From: Herbinix hemicellulosilytica
GTDB lineage: Bacteria; Bacillota; Clostridia; Lachnospirales; Lachnospiraceae
Direction: 5' to 3'
NCBI RefSeq assembly: GCF_002904165.1
Contig: NZ_CVTD020000024.1
Location: 62,001 to 126,000 of the forward strand
DNA: 64,000 nucleotides
In this document: positions 18,724-25,081 of the stretch, piece after piece
Layout: each line of letters starts with the position of its first letter
Numbering within the stretch: position 1 is the first letter of the stretch
Translations under genes and position numbers: made by a program
Notes under the pieces: model-generated
The model's input: only the letters and a program-made list of their open reading frames with translations
What the model was told of the DNA's origin: nothing
Database searches by the model: none

Positions 18724-21030
18724 TTAATTTTTCCGCCATATCCCGGCAGTAATTATTGTCATATCATCAATGGGAATATAATTCTTTTGAGACAGGGCAT
18801 GCTCCAGTATGCGGTTGGCAATTTCCTGCGGATTATTGCTGTTAATATCCATAATCAGCTTTTCCATATAGGCTTCTTTATTTTCCTCCGGGAAACAATC
18901 CAATACGCCGTCCGTAACCATAATAATTATATCCCCTTCATACAGCTTCTTGTTGACCGAGTCGTAATCCACGGTTTTGAACATCCCGATAGGGAGAGTA
19001 GAGCAGCTTATTGTTTCAACCCAGCCGTCCCTCTTTATAAATGTGGACGCTGCCCCTATTTTTACAAGCTCGCACACCCCCGTGTATAAATTTACTGTTG
19101 CCATATCAAGGGTGGAAAAAGTCTGCCTGTCTGCTTTTAAAACCAAGTTGGAATTTATAAGTCTTACAGCTATTTCCGAATCAAATCCTGCCTCCAAAAG
19201 CTGTTCCAGTAGAGCCAGGACTGTTTCGCTTTCATCCCCTGCCTCTTTGCCTGTTCCCATACCGTCAGACAGTGCAAGCATCACTTCTCCGTTTTCCAGC
19301 CTTAAAACAGAAAAATTATCCCCGGATATATTATCCTTCATGGCTCTTGCCATTCCGGTTAACAATTTAAATTTAGTGTCTTCCACAAAAATGTATTCTT
19401 CATATTTTTTGGACAACATAGATTTTGATGCCTGAGACACCACAAACTTTGTTCCCAGGGCATCCGAAATCAGGGAAGCCACTTCCTTTGTAGTAATAAA
19501 ACGGTTTCTTCCAAGAGCGGCATTTATAATTATTTCTTTGTGTTTATCCGCTTTTTCAAATATAGCTATGTTTTTTACATCTATATGCTTTATTTTTAAT
19601 TTTCTTACTACTTTATCCTCCTCTTTTTCCATAACTCTTGCGGCCTTATAAATATCCCCGGTCAATGAGTGAATGACATCAGAAATTTGCCTCAATTGTC
19701 CTGCAATTACTTCTCTGCTTTCTGCCAATCGGTTTGCCCAGATATTGTTTAGTCTGGCAATTTCAAATCCCCTGTTTGCTTCCAACACCAATTCATCTGT
19801 ACAAATGCAATTTTCCATAAGATATGAAGGAATGTCCTTTTTATCGATATATCCTTTCTTTTCAGCTACCTCAAATAATTGGCAGGCAGATTTATATGTT
19901 TCTTCAAAATGCACATCCCAGCAAAAACTACAGTTATCGCAATTTTTGCACAGCCTTTCAGACAGGTCTTCAAATATATCATCAAGCTCTTTCCTGCCGG
20001 TTTTGGACTGCCTGTCTGTTATGCTGTCCAGAATTTTTGAAAGTTTCAGAAAAGAATCCGAAAATATTTTCATTCTTGCATTTGCCAGCTTTTTTACATT
20101 CTCTGCGGAAAGCAAAACATTCCCGGGCTCATCATTGTCATAATCTACCCTGTATATAATACTTTTGGGCAACAGGACAAACACAAGTATTGCCGAACAT
20201 ATGGCTCCGATTTCTCTTACTGAAACTGTCATATCCTCGTAAATTAAACCTAAAATAAACGCTATAAGCGAAAAAATTGTAGCTGTAGGAATTCTTCCGA
20301 GGCTTCTGAATAATGCCGGTATGATTCCCATCAATGTAAGCATACTTACAACGTGAACAGGCTCTCCCCGAAGGGTTAAGGCAAAGCCGGCTACCGCCCC
20401 CGTAACCGCCCCTTGCCCGACACCGTACTTGTATGTAAACAGTAATATAATGAAATATACAACGGTTTCTATAGGTGCAATATAAGGACTGCCAAATTCC
20501 GGTGTCGCATAAATTATTACGGCCACCATAATACTTAAACTTATCATCTCTTCATTTGTCATTTTCGTCCCTTTAGGCTGCTTTATCAAAAATCCCGTAC
20601 CCTGACTGAATATAACACCGGATACATATGCAATCAGCGCTTCCAATACGGCCATTATTATCAAATCAATGTTCCACCCGTATGCGGCTGCCTCCATCAT
20701 GGCAAAAACCCCCAATATTACGGAAGGTATATAAAAGTATACCCGAGCAGGCAGTTCCTTTTTCTTTAATATAGGGGATTCAAAAACTACTATAGAACTT
20801 ACCAGTGTAAGCAGGTATTTTAGCACCATTGTAGGCGGCATGACCGTTCCGATACCTAAAAGTATTGTTACAAAAAGCAGGCCTGTACTTGCTTTTTCAA
20901 AATATGCAGCCGCAAAGTATCCTATAGCCAGCGGACTTATTCCTAAGAATGATGCTCTGGCTATTACAAATCCGATAATATAAACCAAGATTATGTTGTT
21001 TCTTAATTTTGTCCTGATTAGATTATACAT
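18724..21030 (-). CDS. spoIIE: Stage II sporulation protein E (SpoIIE phosphatase)
   Basis: SpoIIE is the PP2C-type Ser phosphatase that dephosphorylates SpoIIAA to activate sigma-F in the forespore, and it also interacts with FtsZ at the polar septum. The N-terminal ~300 residues contain about ten hydrophobic helices, the middle region carries a Cys cluster (CKNCDNCSFCWDVHF), and the C-terminal PP2C domain shows metal-binding Asp residues in ALSDGMGTGKEAGDES (near 590), VTDGVLD (near 707) and IDDMTIITAGIW (near 753). It is 768 aa against ~827 in B. subtilis. AAGGAG precedes the ATG. Regulation is probably by Spo0A, given the promoter described upstream. Confidence 0.97.
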   Translation of the reverse strand: MYNLIRTKLRNNIILVYIIGFVIARASFLGISPLAIGYFAAAYFEKASTGLLFVTILLGIGTVMPPTMVLKYLLTLVSSIVVFESPILKKKELPARVYFYIPSVILGVFAMMEAAAYGWNIDLIIMAVLEALIAYVSGVIFSQGTGFLIKQPKGTKMTNEEMISLSIMVAVIIYATPEFGSPYIAPIETVVYFIILLFTYKYGVGQGAVTGAVAGFALTLRGEPVHVVSMLTLMGIIPALFRSLGRIPTATIFSLIAFILGLIYEDMTVSVREIGAICSAILVFVLLPKSIIYRVDYDNDEPGNVLLSAENVKKLANARMKIFSDSFLKLSKILDSITDRQSKTGRKELDDIFEDLSERLCKNCDNCSFCWDVHFEETYKSACQLFEVAEKKGYIDKKDIPSYLMENCICTDELVLEANRGFEIARLNNIWANRLAESREVIAGQLRQISDVIHSLTGDIYKAARVMEKEEDKVVRKLKIKHIDVKNIAIFEKADKHKEIIINAALGRNRFITTKEVASLISDALGTKFVVSQASKSMLSKKYEEYIFVEDTKFKLLTGMARAMKDNISGDNFSVLRLENGEVMLALSDGMGTGKEAGDESETVLALLEQLLEAGFDSEIAVRLINSNLVLKADRQTFSTLDMATVNLYTGVCELVKIGAASTFIKRDGWVETISCSTLPIGMFKTVDYDSVNKKLYEGDIIIMVTDGVLDCFPEENKEAYMEKLIMDINSNNPQEIANRILEHALSQKNYIPIDDMTIITAGIWRKN

Positions 21031-21097
21031 TCTGCTACGCTCCTTTTTGCTAACTGTGTTGTTAGTTTTCTATTGGGCATGTTTTATATGCCGCTTT

Positions 21098-21130
21098 ATT
21101 ATAGGCACAACGCAGCAAAATGTTTGTCAA
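21098..21130 (-). promoter_or_regulatory. Candidate Spo0A-activated sigma-A promoter of spoIIE (21-bp spacer)
   Basis: On the minus strand TTGACA (21125-21130) and TATAAT (21098-21103) are both perfect hexamers but lie 21 bp apart (21104-21124). A 21-22 bp spacer is the known hallmark of the Spo0A-dependent spoIIE and spoIIG promoters of B. subtilis, where Spo0A moves RNA polymerase onto the -35. The -10 is about 68 bp upstream of the spoIIE ATG. Confidence 0.75.
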
Positions 21131-21177
21131 AATCAATACCTTCCATAAAAAAACTTTTTGACAATAATTCTGTCAAA
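21125..21177. promoter_or_regulatory. Three 0A-box-like motifs upstream of spoIIE
   Basis: TGTCAAA occurs at 21125-21131 and 21171-21177, and its reverse complement TTTGACA at 21157-21163. Each differs by one base from the Spo0A box core TGTCGAA. The first overlaps the -35 of the spoIIE promoter and the others lie 27-46 bp further upstream, the placement expected for Spo0A activation. The one-base deviation keeps this tentative. Confidence 0.5.
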
Positions 21178-21229
21178 AGACCAAATGAATCGAATATAGG
21201 GACTTCATTATTTTTAAGAAATTAAGAAA

Positions 21230-21272
21230 GCGGGTGTTTCATAATGTTCAAAAAACACTATGAAACACCCGC
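21230..21272 (-). terminator. Strong hairpin terminator after tRNA-Met
   Basis: A perfect 14-bp stem (GCGGGTGTTTCATA with TATGAAACACCCGC) and a 15-nt loop lie between the tRNA and spoIIE. On the minus strand the stem is followed by TTTCTTAATTTCTT, consistent with an intrinsic terminator that stops tRNA-driven transcription before the spoIIE promoter. On the plus strand a shorter T run follows as well. Confidence 0.75.
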
Positions 21273-21339
21273 CGTATGTTTTTAAAACTACTGTTTTTAG
21301 TTCCACTGCAATAACTACATTCATTTTTACAATAAAAAA

Positions 21340-21413
21340 TAGCGAAGGACGGATTTGAACCGCCGACACTGCGGGTATGAACCGCATGCTCTCGCCAACT
21401 GAGCTACTTCGCC
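21340..21413 (-). tRNA. tRNA-Met (CAT), elongator type
   Basis: The minus strand folds into a complete cloverleaf of 74 nt: acceptor GGCGAAG/CTTCGCT with G1-U72 wobble, D stem GCTC/GAGC, anticodon stem TGCGG/CCGCA with loop TTCATAC (anticodon CAT), a five-base variable loop and the T loop TTCAAAT. The discriminator is A and CCA is not encoded. The sequence resembles firmicute elongator tRNA-Met, not initiator tRNA. A TilS-modified tRNA-Ile also has a CAT anticodon, but the body of this one is Met-like. Confidence 0.93.
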
Positions 21414-21428
21414 AAAACCACGAGCTTT

Positions 21429-21457
21429 ATTATATCTTCTTTATAACCGATTGTCAA
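21429..21457 (-). promoter_or_regulatory. Consensus sigma-A promoter of tRNA-Met
   Basis: On the minus strand TTGACA (21452-21457), a 17-bp spacer and TATAAT (21429-21434) give a perfect housekeeping promoter. The tRNA starts 15 bp after the -10, so the leader would be about 8 nt. It separates the tRNA from divIC expression. Confidence 0.88.
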
Positions 21458-21493
21458 CGGCAAAAATTAATTTTTAAGCATAAATTCAGCTTA

Positions 21494-21787
21494 TTAATCA
21501 TCTTCTTTTAAGATTATTTCATCTTCATAGACTAATCCCAATTGTTCTCTTGCTATTTTTTCTATATATTTTTTTGTTTGAACATATGCCTCAAGATTTT
21601 TAATATCTTCGGCTCTTTCATTTTCTTCTTCAATTTGCTTTTCAAGGCTATCTTTTTTTAAATTCAGCTCTTTTTTCCTTTCTTCAAGCCTGACTTTTCC
21701 GAAAGCTACAATACCGAAGATACACAATACGACAAACACTATTATACCGGTGCCTGTCCCTTTTTTACTTCTTCTCACCGTGGCCAC
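21494..21787 (-). CDS. divIC: Septum formation initiator DivIC/FtsB family
   Basis: This is a small bitopic cell-division protein of 97 aa. It has a basic N-terminus (VRRSKKGTGT), one transmembrane helix (about residues 13-30), a coiled coil (about 33-65) and the conserved C-terminal region YIEKIAREQLGLVYEDE. DivIC works with FtsL and DivIB to activate septal peptidoglycan synthesis. It follows yabQ after 14 bp, the same order as B. subtilis yabP-yabQ-divIC. Confidence 0.93.
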   Translation of the reverse strand: MATVRRSKKGTGTGIIVFVVLCIFGIVAFGKVRLEERKKELNLKKDSLEKQIEEENERAEDIKNLEAYVQTKKYIEKIAREQLGLVYEDEIILKEDD

Positions 21788-21801
21788 ACCGTCCTTAAAA
21801 A

Positions 21802-22395
21802 CTAATTTTGCCTATTAACTATTTCCTTTGCTTTCTTAGCTTTTTTCTTAACTTTTTTCTTTGTTTCTTTCTTTGCTTCTTTTCTGATTTTTCCTTGTTT
21901 TTTTCTTTTTTTATTCTCCCGTTTTTTAGAAGTGCTTTCTTTATGTTTTATAAAATTAATTTTAACCGATTTTACTAGTTTTTTCAATTGCATAAATATT
22001 CTGTATGTATATTTTCCGCATTTTTTAATTATTAAATTAAGTACTTTTTTTATATACTTTAAGACAATAGAAACCGGGTAAAGTAAAAAGAGGATCCCAC
22101 GGCTTATAAGCGTTACTACTAAGTCGCTTAACAGGAAATGATATACTATCATTCCTATGACTATTCCCATGACTGAAAAACCCCGTATGATTCCACTGTT
22201 GTTATCATATATCATTGCAAATATAAAGACACTGGCAAATATCCAAAAAATCAAATCCTGAACGGCTATCCAAAAACTATTGTGCCGGATGATCCTCCTT
22301 AAAACCCTTAATTGATCATATGCCAGAAGTACCAAGGCCCCCCACAGGATTGAAATTGCAAAAAATCTCAGCTCAATAATTATACTTTGACTCAT
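21802..22395 (-). CDS. yabQ: Spore cortex biosynthesis protein YabQ
   Basis: This is a polytopic membrane protein needed for spore cortex formation. Of its 197 aa, the first ~120 hold four hydrophobic helices and typical YabQ residues (WGALVLLAYDQLRVLRRII). The last ~60 residues are extraordinarily rich in Lys with Glu/Thr/Arg. Comparable charged tails occur in clostridial YabQ but vary in length. The gene begins 9 bp after yabP, and the pair is expected to be made in the mother cell under sigma-E (from B. subtilis). Confidence 0.9.
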   Translation of the reverse strand: MSQSIIIELRFFAISILWGALVLLAYDQLRVLRRIIRHNSFWIAVQDLIFWIFASVFIFAMIYDNNSGIIRGFSVMGIVIGMIVYHFLLSDLVVTLISRGILFLLYPVSIVLKYIKKVLNLIIKKCGKYTYRIFMQLKKLVKSVKINFIKHKESTSKKRENKKRKKQGKIRKEAKKETKKKVKKKAKKAKEIVNRQN

Positions 22396-22404
22396 ACAGG
22401 CCTC

Positions 22405-22692
22405 CTATTTAAAAAGCCTGCCAAGCAAAGACTCTCCGGATTTTCCATAGTTTGCAGCATCCGAATAAGTTAAGCTGTCTATTTTACCGTCAATATCAAC
22501 CTCTCCTTTTTCAAGGGTCAGACGGTTAACATGCAGCTCACTCCCCCGTATCATCAGCATCCCCTGCTCGGTCTGAAGCAACACCTCCCCTGCGTCGAAA
22601 GACAATACATCATTCACGCCGGTTATGGCAACGGTTTTTCTGGCATTGATATATAACTTATGTCCTTTTAAATTCTGTTGTCTTTCATCCAT
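22405..22692 (-). CDS. yabP: Sporulation protein YabP
   Basis: This 95-aa protein of the YabP/YqfC family is required for spore cortex formation. The family pattern is visible in LYINARKTVAITGVNDVLSF and GSELHVNRLTLEKGEVDIDG. In B. subtilis it is transcribed by sigma-E with yabQ. AGGAGG lies 7 nt before the ATG, but that site is fully complementary to an upstream segment and could be buried in an mRNA hairpin (next entry). Confidence 0.93.
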   Translation of the reverse strand: MDERQQNLKGHKLYINARKTVAITGVNDVLSFDAGEVLLQTEQGMLMIRGSELHVNRLTLEKGEVDIDGKIDSLTYSDAANYGKSGESLLGRLFK

Positions 22693-22699
22693 TGAAAAG

Positions 22700-22767
22700 C
22701 CTCCTCATATATTTTTTTAGACAGCCTAAAAAGAATCATGTGCCATCTGCTTAAGTATATGAGGAGG
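22700..22767 (-). promoter_or_regulatory. Hairpin predicted to hide the yabP ribosome binding site
   Basis: In yabP mRNA the 5' arm CCTCCTCATATA (22767-22756) is perfectly complementary over 12 bp to TATATGAGGAGG (22711-22700), which contains the yabP Shine-Dalgarno. The loop is 44 nt. Transcripts reading through from rqcP would include both arms and hide the site; transcripts starting inside the loop would not. A weak sigma-E -35-like TCATATA overlaps the 5' arm. There is no T-tract, so it is not an intrinsic terminator for yabP-sense transcripts. Confidence 0.6.
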
Positions 22768-22787
22768 TGTCCTTCTTAATGACGGGT

Positions 22788-23027
22788 TTATAGATACTTA
22801 ATTAATTCTGTTGCTTCATCTTTTTTCACGTTTTCAGCCACGTTCAAAACTTCAACCTTAACCGATTTGCTTCCGTAAGCAATTTCAATTATATCTCCTA
22901 CCTTAACCTGTGATGAAGCTTTTGCAACCTTACCGTTAATAAGAACTCTTCCGGCATCACAGGCTTCATTTGCTACGGTTCTTCTTTTAATCAGCCTGGT
23001 TACCTTTAAAAACTTATCCAGTCTCAT
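22788..23027 (-). CDS. rqcP: S4-domain ribosome quality-control factor RqcP (YabO)
   Basis: This 79-aa S4 RNA-binding protein begins MRLDKFLKVTRLIKRRTVAN and carries the S4 core (DAGRVLINGKVAKASSQVKVGD). In B. subtilis the orthologue YabO/RqcP binds stalled 50S subunits and supports RqcH in adding alanine tails. Its position between mazG and yabP matches B. subtilis, apart from the HU gene inserted upstream. The hsp15 name is also used for this family. Confidence 0.92.
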   Translation of the reverse strand: MRLDKFLKVTRLIKRRTVANEACDAGRVLINGKVAKASSQVKVGDIIEIAYGSKSVKVEVLNVAENVKKDEATELIKYL

Positions 23028-23073
23028 AAATACTCCAATCTTAAATTGCCTAATTCATTAATTAAAATCAAGT

Positions 23074-23128
23074 AAAAAGCTGCTTTAAATACCCTACACC
23101 CCCAAAGAGTTCGGATTTTAAAACAGCT
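23074..23128 (-). terminator. Intrinsic terminator after the HU gene
   Basis: On the minus strand AGCTGTTTTAAAAT (23128-23115) can pair with ATTTAAAGCAGCT (23090-23078), with one bulge and a 24-nt loop, followed by TTTTACTT. It lies between hup and rqcP and probably limits read-through of abundant HU mRNA. Confidence 0.65.
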
Positions 23129-23153
23129 CAATAGTTAAATGATTTTAAATTAA

Positions 23154-23429
23154 CTATTTGTTAACAACATCCTTTAAAGCTTTTCCGGCTTTAAATTTAG
23201 GTGCCTTGGAAGCAGCAATTGTTATAGGTGCATTTGTCAAAGGATTTCTTCCTGTTCTTGCAGGCCTGTCAACAACTTCAAATGTGCCAAAACCAACTAA
23301 TTGCACCTTACCGCCTTTTGCAAGTTCCTCGGTAACTACATCGATAAATGCCTTTAAAGCTTTTTCTGAATCTTTCTTTGAAAATCCTGTTCTTTCTGCA
23401 ATAGCTGCAACTAATTCTGCTTTGTTCAT
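23154..23429 (-). CDS. hup: HU-family DNA-binding protein
   Basis: This is the histone-like nucleoid protein HU, 91 aa. Signatures are MNKAELVAAIAERTGFSKKD, the dimer-core region, and the DNA-binding arm GRNPLTNAPITIAASKAPKF. It binds and bends DNA as a dimer. A strong AGGAGGAG site precedes the ATG. It sits between mazG and rqcP with its own terminator, so it is probably transcribed separately at a high level. Confidence 0.97.
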   Translation of the reverse strand: MNKAELVAAIAERTGFSKKDSEKALKAFIDVVTEELAKGGKVQLVGFGTFEVVDRPARTGRNPLTNAPITIAASKAPKFKAGKALKDVVNK

Positions 23430-23463
23430 GGATTTGCTCCTCCTCTAATGTAATATTTTTAGT

Positions 23464-23485
23464 TGCAAAGCTTTAATGCTTTGCA
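23464..23485. repeat. Perfect inverted repeat in the mazG-hup gap
   Basis: TGCAAAGC and GCTTTGCA form 8-bp arms with a 6-nt loop, 35 bp upstream of the HU start and 20 bp after the mazG stop. No long T-tract follows on either strand. It could be a weak terminator of mazG or an operator or hairpin in the HU leader. Confidence 0.4.
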
Positions 23486-23505
23486 TAACGTTTAAACTTT
23501 ATCTT

Positions 23506-24213
23506 TTACCCGTTTAGGTAAACATTATCTATATGTCTATTTATAAACTTATTAGTAGCATTTGTCAAGGAATTTTCTGCATTTATCTGTAAAACAAGCG
23601 ATAATTTTATCATTTTTAAAAGAACAGAGCCATATTCATCGAAAATCCGGGACTTTTCTCCTAATTCATAATCCTTTTTAAGCTCTGATAAGCTGCTTGT
23701 AATATCATCAATTATATCACTCACATTACCCGGGTTTAAACCATGTTTTACTGCCTTTTTAAGCACTTTTTCCGCTCTGATATTAGCCGGAAATGCTCTC
23801 GGGATACTTAGAAGTTCTTCTTTCAAATTTATGTCCTTCTTCTCTTTATCTTTTATATTTTCCCAATTTTTTAATACTTCCTCCGAAGTATTGGCTGAGC
23901 CTTCTCCGAAAACATGGGGATGACGGCGAATCATCTTATCACTTTCATCAGAAATCACGTCATTTACGGTAAATACCCCTTCTTCTTCGGCAATCACACT
24001 ATGCATTGCAACCTGCAAAAGAATATCGCCTAATTCTTCACATAAATTTTTATAATCTTTATTATCAATTGCTTCAATTGCTTCATAACATTCTTCAATC
24101 AGGCACTGTTTCAAACTTTCATGGGTCTGTTCCCTGTCCCATGGACAACCGTCTTTGCTTCTTAATTTACGGATAATATCCATAAAGTCTTCGAAACTGT
24201 ATGCTTTTTTCAT
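23506..24213 (-). CDS. mazG: Nucleoside triphosphate pyrophosphohydrolase MazG
   Basis: This is a housecleaning NTPase that hydrolyses (d)NTPs, including non-canonical ones, to monophosphates. It starts MKKAYSFEDFMDIIRKLRSK, followed by the signature DGCPWDREQTHESL and the metal-binding E-E-x-x-E and E-x-x-D motifs in EECYEAIEAID and LCEELGDIL. At 235 aa it is a stand-alone MazG as in E. coli; B. subtilis YabN carries an extra tetrapyrrole-methylase-like domain that is absent here. Confidence 0.95.
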   Translation of the reverse strand: MKKAYSFEDFMDIIRKLRSKDGCPWDREQTHESLKQCLIEECYEAIEAIDNKDYKNLCEELGDILLQVAMHSVIAEEEGVFTVNDVISDESDKMIRRHPHVFGEGSANTSEEVLKNWENIKDKEKKDINLKEELLSIPRAFPANIRAEKVLKKAVKHGLNPGNVSDIIDDITSSLSELKKDYELGEKSRIFDEYGSVLLKMIKLSLVLQINAENSLTNATNKFINRHIDNVYLNG

Positions 24214-24344
24214 ATTTATCTCCTTGGCACTAATCTTTTAAAAAGATAAAGCTAACATTTGCCTGCTTGTCTAAACCATATTATAACATAGCAAATTTAA
24301 ACTTTCCACGAAAAATATGCTGTCTTAATCCATATTTTAGTTAA

Positions 24345-24377
24345 TAAAAACTGCCAAGACTTTTTCGTCCCGGCAGT
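24345..24377 (-). terminator. Intrinsic terminator of spoVT
   Basis: On the minus strand ACTGCCGGGAC (24377-24367) pairs with GTCTTGGCAGT (24360-24350), two internal mismatches aside, and is followed by TTTTTATT. It lies 22 bp after the spoVT stop codon. Confidence 0.75.
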
Positions 24378-24398
24378 CAGTTTCTCTTATTTATTTTA

Positions 24399-24944
24399 CT
24401 ACTGTTCCATTTGTCTTCCCAAAAATGCTGCTGCGGTGCTTGCTAATTTAACTTCCGTATCCCCGAATTTTACTTTAGGATCTTTAGTCAATATAATAAC
24501 CGAACCGATAGCGTCACCTTCGCTTATAATAGGGCAAATTACCTGATAAGTAAATTCTGTTTCGTCTTCATCGGTAATTCTTATAAAGTTCTTGTCATCA
24601 CTTGAAGCTATAATCGTTTCCCTGTCATTGATGGCAGATTCAAGTTCACGGCTTATTCCTTTGGACAACAAACTCTTAACCGACCCTGCTACGGCGATAA
24701 ACTGGTCTTTATCGGAAATTGCTACAATATAGCCTGTCGTTTGAGCCATTGAATCGGCATATTGCTTGGCAAACTGGCCCAATTCACCGATAGGGGAGTA
24801 TTTTTTTAAGATAATCTCTCCCTCTCTGTCTGTGAATATTTCCAAAGGGTCTCCTTCCCTAATCCTCAATGTACGTCTGATTTCCTTAGGAACTACGACA
24901 CGTCCAAGATCATCTATTCTTCTTACAATACCGGTAGCTTTCAT
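24399..24944 (-). CDS. spoVT: Stage V sporulation protein T (SpoVT)
   Basis: This late forespore transcription factor tunes sigma-G-dependent genes. Its 181 aa start with an AbrB-type swapped-hairpin DNA-binding domain (MKATGIVRRIDDLGRVVVPK, REGDPLEIFTD) followed by a GAF-like C-terminal domain (about residues 55-178). A GGAGG site lies 8 nt before the ATG; it may pair with an upstream segment (next entry). It begins the conserved spoVT-mazG-rqcP-yabPQ-divIC block. Confidence 0.96.
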   Translation of the reverse strand: MKATGIVRRIDDLGRVVVPKEIRRTLRIREGDPLEIFTDREGEIILKKYSPIGELGQFAKQYADSMAQTTGYIVAISDKDQFIAVAGSVKSLLSKGISRELESAINDRETIIASSDDKNFIRITDEDETEFTYQVICPIISEGDAIGSVIILTKDPKVKFGDTEVKLASTAAAFLGRQMEQ

Positions 24945-24951
24945 ATATATT

Positions 24952-25032
24952 CTTCCTCCATTTTTCAGATTGTTATTATAAGTAACTTGTGTATAAATTT
25001 AATCTACTAATATTGTTTGTAAAATGGGAAAG
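24952..25032 (-). promoter_or_regulatory. Possible weak hairpin covering the spoVT ribosome binding site
   Basis: In spoVT-sense RNA, CTTTCCCATTTT (25032-25021) can pair with AAAATGGAGGAAG (24964-24952), giving 12 pairs with one G-U and one bulged A around a 56-nt loop, and covering the GGAGG. The arms are imperfect and the loop is long, so chance pairing of purine- and pyrimidine-rich tracts is quite possible. Confidence 0.3.
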
Positions 25033-25081
25033 TTTATACATTTATCAGCCATAATTTATTTAATCATTTTTTTAAATAAAA

